Positions 23,555 through 35,700 of a DNA stretch of 64,000 bases are shown here, piece by piece. A program made the position numbers and the translations under genes. Source of the stretch: Paraspadella gotoi (Eukaryota > Chaetognatha); the NCBI GenBank assembly GCA_051294375.1, contig CM119270.1:19378380-19442379 (forward strand), read 5' to 3'. How positions within the stretch are numbered: the stretch's first letter is position 1; each line of letters begins with the position of its first letter. The notes under the pieces are model-generated. The model was not told where the DNA came from. It made no database searches and worked only from the letters and a program-made list of their open reading frames with translations.

Positions 23555-23695
23555 TTTTGTCTCTTGTCTGTCGGTCGGTCTGTCAGTTTGGCAATCTCCT
23601 GTCGGTCGGTCTGTCTGCCTGGCAGCCAGTCTGTCATTTTGGCGGTCTCTTGTCGGTCAGTCTGTCTGCCTGGCGGTCGGTCTGTCAGCTTTGCT
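23555..23695 (+). repeat. About 50-bp tandem repeat of GTCGGTCGGTCTGTC type
   Basis: Two and a half units with CTGTCGGTCGGTCTGTC and TTGGCGGTCT-CTTGTCGGTC; the open frame across it is repeat-derived. Confidence 0.82.
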
Positions 23696-24106
23696 ATATA
23701 ATCCAAAAAAAAAACAATGAGAAAAAAAGAAACGTTATGTTTTTAATAAATAGCCAACACCACATTAAATAAACAATTACATTCACTTAAGCAATGTGTA
23801 CGTAAGTTGTTCCTAGTTTTCTCCATTTTCAGTAGAAGGCCCCTATCAGTATCTCTCTAAATTTTGCCGTAAAGATGTCCTATTTAATTTTTGCGCCAAC
23901 TCACCTTTCAAATCCAAGCTTCCTTATCTTTCACCGCCAAGCTAAGCTTTCTATCTTTTGCAAGCTTTCTAATCACATCCATGTTCTCCTATCTTTCTCC
24001 GCCTTCTCTTTCTTCTCCTGTCAGTCACGGATCGTAATTCAGGTGAATTCCTTCTCTCCTACTTCCGCGATTTCGTCGCTCAGAGTCTCTCTCCTCCTCT
24101 TCTCCT

Positions 24107-24131
24107 CTCTCCCTCTCTCTCTCTCTCTCTT

Positions 24132-24198
<67 letters not shown>

Positions 24199-24215
24199 CT
24201 CTCTCTCCATCATCT
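24107..24215 (+). repeat. (CT)n microsatellite
   Basis: CT array with a TTCTTTTT interruption. Confidence 0.94.
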
Positions 24216-24819
24216 CTCTCAATGTTTCGATTCACTCTTGCATGTATTTTCACTGATATAATTATTCACATTTTAAGATCTTAGCAGTTGGAATCATTGT
24301 CATTAACATGATTTCATCGTTCAAAATAATTTGTGCTTTTTCCCCCCATTTCCTTGGAATGAACGAAAATGGTTTTACTCCCGTCACCATAAACGTACTT
24401 GCGTAAGAATGCTGGTTCAGTTAGAAATTTATTTAGTATATATTATATATTTTATACCAATTCAAAAAATTTCTCATTTCTTTTTATTCCTCTCGTCAAA
24501 TTACTACTCGTCAATATTTTTATCATTTCATCAATTCACACTCCCTTTTCACTCGCTCTTTCACTACCCCCCCCTCTCGCATTCACTCGTTCCCCGCCGT
24601 AAATCGTCTCGACGATATTCACGAGTGCGTGAAGATTAAGGTGAAGAGACTCACGAACGCAGGCGCCCTCACTCATTCACGGCGAGTGTGATATCTGAGT
24701 TCGAACTCATTTGTTTCCCTTTTGTTTCTGTTTCTTCGTCAGGAAAGAAAATGTGGATCATAAATTGAGGGAGAAGAAAATGCGGAGTTGAATATCGGAA
24801 AGGCGCATCGATGCATTCA

Positions 24820-25030
24820 GGAAGGAAAAGAAAAGGAAGAAAAGGAAAAGGAAAAAAAAAGAAAAAGGAAAAGAAAAAGAAAAGGAAAGAAAAAGAGAAG
24901 AAAAGGGAAGAAAAAGGAAGGAAAAAGGTAAGAAAAGGGGAGGAAAAGGGAAGAAAAGAGAGGACACAGGGAGGAAAAAAGGAAAGAAAAAGGGAAGAAA
25001 AGAGGAAGAAAAAGGAAAAAGTGAATAAAA
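24820..25030 (+). repeat. Polypurine tract (AAAAGG/GGAAGA)
   Basis: Purine-only on the plus strand for about 200 bp. Confidence 0.88.
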
Positions 25031-25307
25031 AGGTATCGCGATCCGCGAGAATAGTTGAACAAACAAGGAAAGAAAACGATTGTGAGATGAGCCGGAGTGT
25101 GAGGGAAAAATGGGGAATGAACATTTGAACAGTTTGGCGTCAGGGGTGAATGGAGTATAAAGTTAAATTTGAAATGTTACTCGGGCGGACAAGGAAATGG
25201 TTTTTATAGCTGGAGTTTTTCGCAAGAAGCTTTAAGTCGTTAACTGTTGTCGTCGTCGTCGGAGGCCAAGAACAGAGAAGTTGAGAGGCGTAAGTTTTGC
25301 GTCAGGC

Positions 25308-25354
25308 AGCGCCGCTGCCGCCGCCGCCGCCGCCCCCGCCGCCGCCGCCGCCGA
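25308..25354 (+). repeat. (GCC)n trinucleotide array
   Basis: About 14 GCC units with few interruptions. Confidence 0.9.
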
Positions 25355-25477
25355 GGGTTCTTTAACTGAATTAATTACCATGCTTACATCATTTACATGA
25401 AATTCTTAGCAAATAATCTATGTAGTCAACCGTACGTACATTTATAGAAGAAAATATCTTAAAGATTTTATTCTTGA

Positions 25478-25498
25478 AAGAGAGAGAGAGAGACGAGA

Positions 25499-25556
<58 letters not shown>

Positions 25557-25566
25557 GAGAGAGACG
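25478..25566 (+). repeat. (GA)n microsatellite
   Basis: GA array with GAGAAGGA interruptions. Confidence 0.93.
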
Positions 25567-25982
25567 GCGCGTCTGCTTTTGTCTCGATATTGCCACCAAT
25601 CCTCTTAAAAATTTCCGACGCTCGACTTAATTCTGTTTATATTCCTGCCCGAGTCAGATTTTCTCTCTTATCAGTGACTCTCTCGAATCCCAGCACGATT
25701 TTGAGAGTGAGACATTTTGAGAGCGAGTCACCAACAGCTGACGTTCGAGAAAAATCTAGTGTTTGAAATTTGAATTTCAAGTTGGTAGTTTTTAACGGAC
25801 GTCAAGTGATTTAATCAGATATGTAAATATTTTGATTTGAAAATGTAGTTCCTGTTAACTTTCTAGAAATTTGTCTATTATTTTTTCTCTCGCGACTAAA
25901 TATTACAAGTATTAAAACTTTTTTCACACCGTATTCGAATCGTAAACGTAATCGCAGCAAAATGTATTATTCCAAAAACACA

Positions 25983-26094
25983 TAATAAGCTTAATGACCG
26001 AATGAAAACAAGGAAATTAATGAGATACAAATTNNNNNNNNNNTAATAAGCTTAATGACCGAACGAAAACAAGAAAATTAATGAGATACAAATT
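25983..26094 (+). repeat. 51-bp direct repeat flanking a 10-N gap
   Basis: 25983-26033 and 26044-26094 are the same 51 bases with two mismatches, separated only by 10 N (26034-26043). This is the pattern of two contig ends that overlap but were not merged. Confidence 0.9.
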
Positions 26095-26254
26095 AGGATA
26101 AAATATAATAAATGTAATAACGTTAACATGTAAACAAAAAGCCCATCGTTTCAATTTTCTCTCGTCGTCTTTCTCCGAACGAAAGCCTCCACCGCTCCAG
26201 TGGAGACCGAATGCAGCGGATGCTCCAAGCACCCCCAACGCCTCTTCAAAAAAA

Positions 26255-26550
26255 CTACTCGTCGAAGAAAGCCTCCGCCTTGACCGACTCCGCCACCTCC
26301 GCCGCCTTCGGCCTCCCCTCCGCCTCCGCCCGCATCATCCTCTTCACCAACTCCCTCGTCGACGCCGGAGTCTCGGTGACGAAGGCCGACTGCAGCACCG
26401 GCTCCAGCCCCTCGTCCGCCTTCAGCAGCAGCCCCGCGGGGAGGCACTGCTGCGGCGGCATGGGGATGCGCTTCCACACGTCAGAGCGAGGGCCTTTGAG
26501 GTGGGCGCCGGGAAAAAGGCCTTGACCGCAGGCGCCGCAGGAGTTCGTTT
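26255..26550 (-). CDS. Kinase gene exon 14: pseudokinase C-lobe and stop
   Basis: 296 nt including TAG at 26257-26255, acceptor ATCTCCAG. It reads TNSCGACGQGLFPGAHLKG, later LVKRMMRAEAEGRPKAAEVA, the subdomain XI arginine motif, and ends AEAFFDE. The C-terminus falls just after the end of the kinase fold. The CGACGQG Cys/Gly loop after helix F is unusual. No clear AATAAA is seen before the 10-N gap at 26034. Confidence 0.8.
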
Positions 26551-26681
26551 CTGGAGATGGAAGACGTGACGGGTTTATTGATTGATTTGATTGTTTGATT
26601 GATTTTAGAAATACATAAATGATTGATTGATACATTCATTCGATCATTTAAGTACTGAGAGAAAAAGACAGACAGACACAC

Positions 26682-26774
<93 letters not shown>

Positions 26775-29700
26775 CACCCAACAGAGTCATGAAGAGGATG
26801 GCGAGAGAGAAGACGTCGTTCGCCGGTAGATGTCTCGGGCGACTCGACGACAGAATTTCCGGCGCAGAGAAGAACATGAGATCCCGCCGTCGCTCCTTTC
26901 GCTCCACGATGTACTTGAGGATGTTGACGACAGAGTCCGGCTAAGAATGGAATCCGGAGATTGATTGGTTGATTAATTGATTGTTTGATTGATTCCTGCC
27001 TTCTTTTACTAATGTTATTTCTATTTAATTGTAATCCTGATTCAATCGTTCATATATTCATAGATTCATTCAATCATTAATTGATTCATTCATTCATTAT
27101 TTCCTTATTTCATTCATTATTTCATGATTGGATTCATTCATTATTTCATTCATTCATTTATTCATTCTGCATTCTTTCATTTATACATTCTGAATCCATA
27201 TTGATCATAGACTTATTGATTCATTCAATTATTAATTCAATCATTGATTTATTCATTAGTTATTTCTTTATTTTATTAATGTTTTTAATTTTTAATTCAT
27301 TCATCCATTCATTCCATCCATTCATTCATTCCATGCCTTCCATCACCCTTCTCACCTCGTCCCCAACTCTCACGGCCAAAGAGAATCCCCCGATCTTCAG
27401 CGCCAAAGGTTTCTGCTTCAGACAAACGCTCATGTTGTCCGGCGTCAGCGCTCGATGGACGACGCCGCCCGCGTGGAGAAAAGCGACGCCGTCCGCCGCC
27501 TGACGCAAGATGGCGCCGATTTTCGCGGAGGAAACGGCGCCGTAAGCGGACTTTTGACCGCGGACGAAATCGAGAAGAGTGATGCGCTGAATTAGGAAGA
27601 TGGAGGGACCGATGATTGATTGATTGATTGATTGTTTGTTTAACAAAAAGATTGGGGAATGATTGATTGACTGAATGATCGATAGATAGAATGATTGATT
27701 GACGGAATTACAGAATTGCCTCATAAAAAAAGTTTAAATAAATAAAATGCTGATTTAACTGAATGATTGAGCCATTGATTAAGTCATTCATTGATTGCTT
27801 AAATGATTGATCGGCTTGATCATTGATTGATTATTTGATTGATTCTATTACCTGTTCGAAGTCGTCAAATACCGCGAACCATCTTCCCGAGTTGAGGACA
27901 GAGTCGACGGCGTGGTGGAAGGAAGGATGTCCGGACGCCAGACGGAGAAGTTCGTACTCTTTCAGGTCGGGTCGGGTTTCGGGAGATGACTGACGAGAAA
28001 AGGGGTTGAATTTAATTTGTATATATATGTGAACATGGTACAACTAAAATATGACTTATCAATTCATTCAATAAATAAGCTCCTTTGCTTCCTACTTGAT
28101 GTAAGGCATCAATCCTTCTTGCAAGACACAGCAAGCTTTCACTCTTTTACCCTCTAAATTCAGTTTAAAGTATTATAATATTCTTGGATATAAGGATAAC
28201 TTTCTTAAGTATTAGATCACTAAACATTTCTGCATAATAATTAATAAGAACAAGTCTTTGCGAGATAACTTTGGACGCAAAACTTCAACTGTCTTGACCT
28301 CCACCGATTGGAAAACCCTCACCAAGCACGCCTGGGCGATCTCCTTCAACACGACCGTCTTCCTTGGCGCGCTGCCCACGACGTATCCCTTAAAGAGTTT
28401 GGCGGAATTGAACATCGGGAAGGCTTTGGCGTAGTCGGGTTTCGAGGCGGCGGGGCGAGGGGAAGGGGGCGGGAGGTCGCTTCGATCAGAGCCTGAGATG
28501 GAGTGGACACCTGAGCGGATGGAGAGAGAGACGCTCACAGACAGAGACAGAGATAGAAAGATAGAGACAGAGAAGAATATAGAAAAAGATTTTTGTATTG
28601 CTATTTGCTACAATACAAAAAAATACAATTACATTCTTAATTATTTAATGAATATTTTATTATTTTTAACAGAAAGCTTTAAATTTTTTAGGGCCTCGCC
28701 TTAATCTTAATTGGGTAATTATTTTTTTTTTCTCCACTAAATGTAATCGGATTTTTTTTTTATCGATCTTATTTCGAGTGGTTAAAGTACAGCACAGAAA
28801 ACGCGTTTTACAACTTTGGCAAATAATTTGTCAAGAACCGGCTGATCAAAAAATGAAGGGAAACAGCATACAGTTAAATTGACGCTGGCCGACATTGACC
28901 GTTTTATCCTTATCCTAAATTAAATTAAACTGAATTCCCTCTCGACTCACCAGAATCTCTTCTGTAGTCCTTTTCATTTGTCTGACCGGCGCGGAGAGAC
29001 GCGAACGGCGTTGAGTCGTTGCTAGGCAACGCGGCGTCGCTGGGCGATGCGGCGTTGTTAGGCGACGCAGCGTTGCTGGGCAAGGCGTTGTTGCTTGATG
29101 ACGCGGCATTGCTGGGCGATGTGACGCTACTCGGTGATGCAACTTTGCTTAACGCCGCAGCATTGCTGCGTAAGGCATTGTGGCTAGGCGACTCGACGTT
29201 GCTAGGAGATCCGTTTTTGCTAGCCGATGATAAGATGCTTGATGACGCGACTTTGCTCGGTAAAGCATCGTTGCTAGGCGATGTGGCGTTGTGGATAGGT
29301 TCCGCGGCTTTGCTACGCGATGCGGCGTTGCTAGGTGAGGCATAGTTGCTCAGCGATGGGCCATTGGTTGCCAAGTTAGTTTTACTATGCAACATAACTT
29401 TACTAGATGACGTGACTTTGCTAGGAGACACGCTGTTACTAGTTGATGCCGAATTGATTGATGGAATGGCATTGCTAGGATGCATTGCACTGTCTGGCGA
29501 TTCGGAACCGCTAGGTGATGATGCTTTGCTTGGTAAAGCATCATTGATTGATGGCGCGACATCGCTTGGTGTTGCAGCATTGGTAGGTGAATCGGCGTTG
29601 TTTGGTGATGTAGAGTTACTGGATGACGCAGAATTCCCTGGAGATGCTGCAATAATCTGTTTTGTAGCGTTGCTAGGTGGTAGATGGTTGCTCGGTACAG

Positions 29701-32700
29701 TGATATTTCGTGATGGAACTAAACTTCTGGGCAACGCAGTCTCACTTGGCAAATTGTTTTTGCTGTTCGATTCCGGGTTGACAGAGGTTAGATCGCTGCT
29801 TGGTGATGAAACATTAGTCAAGGCAGTATTGTTTGGTGATACAGGGTTTATAGATGATGGGGAACTGCTTGGTGATAAAACCTTGCAAGGCAACAGAGTA
29901 TCACTATGCTGGGTGGTGTTGCTCGGTGATGCGGGGTTGACAGATGATGGGGAAATGCTCGTTGATGCAGATTTGTCAGGTGACCCATTACTATTAGATA
30001 AAGTGGAGTTAACAGGGACTTCTGGGTCAATAGATGTTGGCACATGGCTTGGGGATGATGAAGGACTGACAGATGATTCTGCAATACTTGGTGATTCAGC
30101 TTTGCTTTGAAAGGCTTCAATTCTGGGCGATACATCCATGCTTGGTAACATGGAACTGTCAGATAAAGAATAATTACTTTTCAATGGTGCATTGCTTGGT
30201 GACAATGCATCAGTGGATGATGCAGTATCACTTGATGATAAAATAATTTGAGGAGATACGTCATTGCTAGGAGATGCAGCGTTGTATGGTGTCGAGACTT
30301 TGCTAGATGGCGTTGAATCACGAGGCGACGAAGCTCTGGCATTATCAAGAGACCCAGGAAGTGGAAGAGTTGCCGGATTTTCTAGCGACTGTCTTCGAAT
30401 CTCCTTATATTTGTGGTAAGGGGACGATATTGGCCCAGCAATCGCCGCATAAGAGTTTTTCTTCGAGTATGACGGAAACATAGGAGAATTGGGATTCCAT
30501 ATCGGTTGATGATGAAGTTCCTTTTGCTTCGCTGTTGATATCGACAGAGCCGATCTCCATTGCGAGACATTTCCAATTGATTGATGGTATTGATGAGAAC
30601 TGAGATTTAACATTGATTGGTGCTGACTTTGTTTCAATTTAGCAGGAGGAGAAAAGAGTGACTCAGATATTCCTAGGGACCGGCGCTGTGGAAATAGGGG
30701 ATAAAACGTATCTTTAATGATGTATGACACTCAGTCATTACAAACTATTTAGGTTTTATAAACAAGTACCAAGTTTCATTTTCCCATGGTGTGTTGTTAC
30801 CTGATTTAGCTTTGCTGGAGGAGACATGAGATCTGCCAGTGACCGGCGGTAAGCCTCTTTGGTGATTGTCCCTTCAGTTGTCTGCTTCGTTCTGTAAGGA
30901 TCCAACTTGTCCCAGACACCAGACGAGGCTGTCAGCGCGACTGGCCTTGGCGATGGCGCCGCAACAAACCTCCTCATGCGGACGTTGGAACCCGAAGATG
31001 TCCGATCTCGTTCGGACGTCTCGCCAAATTCTTTTAGTGAAAGGTCTGATCTGAAATGAGAATAGTCAGGGTATGCGATAGTTTTTAAATCAGTGATTGT
31101 ACAGCATGACAAAACAATTTTCCATTTCTTTCCTTCTTATTTTACAAATGCTGGCAAATTTTTATAAAACAGATTTACAAATATAACAAAACTAACCTAG
31201 AATTTCCTGCTTGAGATGACATTCCCTGATATATTGCTTTCGGGCTCGCTCGCTCCTTTAGCGGTGACAACTTTTGATAGCGATGTACATAGTAGTCCTG
31301 AGAAAAAGGGGATTCATTGGGTTGACTTCCTCTATAAGCCGGTTCCAAAGCTGATCTATTATTGGCTGTGTGGATGGGCCGAATGTCGTAATTCCTAACG
31401 TTTATATTTTCTTCCTTCATTTTGGATTTTCCCACTGTTGGTCTCACCGCCGGCACAACAAGAACTCCTTCCCTAGTATTTTTCCGTTCACCCAATTTTT
31501 CTTTGGTTTCCTCATTTTCTTCAAGGTTATTTACTTTTTCTCTGGCAACAGGTTTTAAATTATAGTCTTTTTCATTGACTCTACTTTCCATCGGTTCATT
31601 TTTCTCCGACTTGGGATCAACCTGCTGAGCACTGTCGACCGGTTTCTCGACACTAAAATCTTTCTTTTGTTCAAATTTTTGAGTTTCGTTTATTTCGGTT
31701 ATTCCAGGTTTTTTAATCGTTGTCTCTAATTCATTATCATTCTTAACATTCTGCAAGTTTGTTTCTATTTCATTTGTCTTTTCATTTCCTTTTCCCGGTT
31801 TTACTTCCTCCCCTTTATCAGATCTGAATTCAAAGGGAGGCGGTTTTTCAATTTTGACAAGTTTAGCGATTTTATTTGGGGATTTTACTTCGTTGTTGCT
31901 TCGCTCTTGAATGTCTCCAAGTTTTGACGCGCCGCGCTTCGTTGGACTCTCAATCAGAGATTTCGGTCTGGGAGAGCTGCCTATTTTATGGATGAGGTTT
32001 TTCATGAAAGCTTTTGCAGAGTCACGATGTTCTTTCGTCTTTTTGTCTTTCGAATTCTTGACGTGTGGAACGTCCTTGACATCTTTAACATTCTCAACGC
32101 CTTTAACATCGTTACAATTAATACCATCATTCTCGGATATTGCGACCGGGCTTTTATTCTCTTTAAATATTTCCAAGCTACTGTGGTTTTTCTGAAAATC
32201 AACAACATCGCTCTTCTCAGTTTCATCCACAGCTAAAGTTCGATTCTCTTTATCATCAATAACACTTTTATCCATTTGTCCGTCCGTCCGTCGATCGGCG
32301 CTCATCTCCGAGATCGAGGGGAGGCCGACCTCATCCGCGATCGTCTCCATCGTCGCGACTCTGTCTCGCGACACCGAGCGCTTGTACGAAGCTAATTTCA
32401 CGATCCTCAAGTTTGAACCGGAAGTGATCGTCGCGGTTTTCGACGACGACGAAGACGACGACGAACCCGACGCCGCAGTCGACGACCACGAAGAATAAGT
32501 CACGGTGACGCCGCTCGCGTTTGAGGTAAAGGTGGCGCTTTCGGAGGATGAATTGGGTGAGTCGGCAGCAGCTGCTGTAGACGCTGTAGCAGTAGCGACA
32601 GAGCTGGTCGATTCCTGAGTGAAGACCTCGTCCATCGCCTTCCCATTCTCTACTACTCGTTCTCCCACAACTCCATTCCGTTCTCCTCCAACTCCAATCC

Positions 32701-35700
32701 GTTCTTCCTTCTCCGCGACCAACTTCCCCGAAGGATCCGACTTCCTGCTCGACATTCTCTGTGACAATCGTCTCGTCAAAGGCTTCAACTCGGCGGCGGC
32801 GTCCTTGGGGTCGTCGATCGCTTTGAAGCGAATCTTGCGGACGCAAGTGTGAAGATCGACAAGAACGCGTTTGGAGGTGGGGCGCATTAAAGGGCTCTGA
32901 TTGGTTGGGAGTTGAGGGCGGGAAGGAAGGGGATTGGGTTTGGAAATTGGAGTTTGGATAATGAAATTGTATTTATCAGTAAGTGTCTGCTAAAGATAAT
33001 TACTACTTAATTTAAAGATTAAACCAATTTAAAGTTATTTTGCTTTTAGTTATTTGTTTTCTCATATATTATTTAAAGTAGTGATTAACTCTGCTTCATT
33101 TAGTTTTGTATTATCTTAATATTTTAACTTTTTAACCGAATCACTAAATAAATAAATAAACACTAGATAATTATAAGGCTTCATTCAAAACCACCTGAAC
33201 GACTTTGAAATCAACTCACTTTAGAGATCATTTCGACAATGAGGTTCTGCAGATCAAAGGAGGCGTCAAAGAGGAGGTATTGCTTGATGGTGATGTCCCT
33301 GTGATCAATGAGGTATTCGCCAACTGAGAGATGTCGCCCCATGTGACTGATCATCGGGGCTTTGGTCTGGAGGTTGGGAAGTAGTTTTAATACTTTCATT
33401 ATATATTGAATGAGGTGAAATAATTTTTTTTTCTTTCTTTCTTTCTATCGTTTTTTTTTCTTTGTTTCTTTCTATGTTTCTTTCTTTCTTTCTCTTTCAA
33501 TCAGCAACCGGATGTTTTTAAAAAAAAACATTTTAAGTTTAAATTTATTCGGTATTTTTGTGCCGCAGGATCAAAATTTAAAAAATAAAATTCATAAATA
33601 TAAAAAAAATTTAAAAAAATTAAAAAGAAATAAAATTAAAGAAATATGTATAAAAGACAACAAATACCTAAGCTTACCCGACCTCCAGTCCTTACCTCTT
33701 CGTGGATTTTAACGTTTGGCTCCGCGATGAAGACGAAGATGAGACCCAAAGCGAAGACGTCAACTCGATCCGTGTAAGTCGTGTCGTGGGTCAGGGATTT
33801 GTAGACTTGCCAAACTTCAGGCGCCCAATAGCCCATAGTGCCGGCCACTAAGGAGGTGGGGTCGGGGTGGGGAAGTTTGGAGAGAGCGGGAGGTGAGTTT
33901 ATTACGGGTTAGGACATTGCCCCAGCTGATTCCCCGGTGGCTCATAGAGTAAAGCCATCAGCTTATGGTACCGGATTCAATATTAATCCCGAACCTGTCT
34001 CAGGGGAATCGGGAAGACGGCCGTAAACTGCCTCGGGGGCATAGCGACTCTCTCGAGCCTGGATCCGAGCTCAAGCCCGGTTCCATGCAATAGCAACTTC
34101 TTTCATTAATCTTTTTATAGACTGGGCTAATAACTGAAACCTCCCGCCGCGCCCTTCACCTTTTCCCTCCCCCCTCGACCTTACCCGTTGACATATTCAC
34201 TCTCTCGATCGATTCGTTTCCCAATACGATCTTTGCCGAAGACTTGACGAGTTTCGCGACGCCAAAGTCCCCGATTTTGAGACAAATGTCGAAGGGAGTC
34301 GAACCTTCCGTCACCAACACGTTTTCAGGCTGCGGAGTTTTTGGGTTAATTGATGTTATATAATGTGAAAATGAATATTAAGATTCAGTGAATGCTTAAT
34401 ATTGCTTATATTTGGAGGCTTGGGTTTAGTAAATATCGTTCTTTCAATTTTTCAATTTTTGTAACAAATCCTGGTTAAAGTCGCGATCTAACTAAACTTT
34501 TGGAAAGTCCACAACCAAGACGACGACAACAATAACAACAAATACAAAAAACAACAACTACGACGACAACAACAACCACAACAACAATAACATCAGTCAC
34601 CTTGAGATCTCTGTGAACGATGGACTTTGAGTGAATGTGTTCGACGGCGGAGGCCAACTGCGTCATCATCGATCGACAAAGTCTGAAATGTTTGTCTTTG
34701 TTTATTTTGACATCAAAACAAACACAAAAAAAATCATTTCCCCAATGAACCGTTGTTCATAATTTTACACTATATCAATAGTAAACATGTTAAAGAGTTT
34801 ATAATGATTTTTATCTGAATTGAGCCCTGACCTTATATTTTTTGGAAGGCTCAAATATCTGAATTTGAAGTTTAATTGAATGACTCCAATAATTTTGTTT
34901 AAAGCCTCTAATTGATTGAATTTTATACATTGAATTTGAATAACTGGTCTCTCATTGGTTAATAATAACTCGTAGATGTTTTGATTTTATTCTCAAAATG
35001 TGAATTCTCCTCTCATTGGTTGTTATAACGTTGTCCTTGTATATAAAAGGAGAGTAAATTCTTAATTTTTGGGAGATTCCTCTGAGACCATCAGGTATTA
35101 AATGATATTTGTGAAATGACTTGAATATGTTAATTTATTTTAAGCTTTCATATAGCTTTGATCTGTTGCTGCGTTTCAGCGCTGCTGCTGCTGCATCTTG
35201 GCTCTGTTGCTTCTGTCATGCTGATGCACGTCTCTCAATGATTATTGGATTTTGAATAATTCATAAAGTTATTATTTTACTTTTATCTTTTGATATATGG
35301 ATTGAGTTAATATTAAGTCAAGATTAAGCACTGCTCAAAAAATGTTCTCATCTGAAACAAACTCCCCCAAGGAATCTTCTTCCCGAACATATAAACTTTT
35401 TACAAATTAAACTTTTTAGGAACTCTACCGCAAGACTTTCCTACCCAAAACTCCTTTTCCTTAATTTCTCAATCTTTCTGCAATTCAATCCCCAATGCCC
35501 AAAATCCCCTTCCACACCTCCTAAATTTTTCCCTCCACAACCCGCAAATCGGGCCCCCTGTGGAAGACGATGCCGCGATCAGTTTACCGTCCGTTGCACC
35601 CAAGGTCCCGAACTTAGGATCGGGCTGTAGTCCGTCACTACAGGTGGGTGAGACGCCCCGTCCCGCTTTTACTTGTGTGAATCAGCAGGGCGCGAACCCG

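Larger units (their letters stand above)
22910..26250. other. No gene seen; AT-rich spacer downstream of the kinase gene
   Basis: 23-23.5 kb and 25.6-26.0 kb are plain AT-rich sequence; the 3' UTR of the kinase gene should lie just below 26255. Confidence 0.6.

Noticed and set aside
28212-28298. Extension of exon 10 to a stop at 28212
   Set aside because: It would end the protein before helix C of the second kinase fold; splicing at 28299 joins exon 11 in phase and restores the fold.
29019-30110. Plus-strand frames of Leu-Gly-Asp repeats
   Set aside because: Antisense shadows of the hexapeptide-repeat exon 9 of the kinase gene, whose sense frame is longer and splices in phase.
32331-32846. 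Minus-strand 171-codon and plus-strand 77-codon frames
   Set aside because: Out-of-frame shadows within exon 7.
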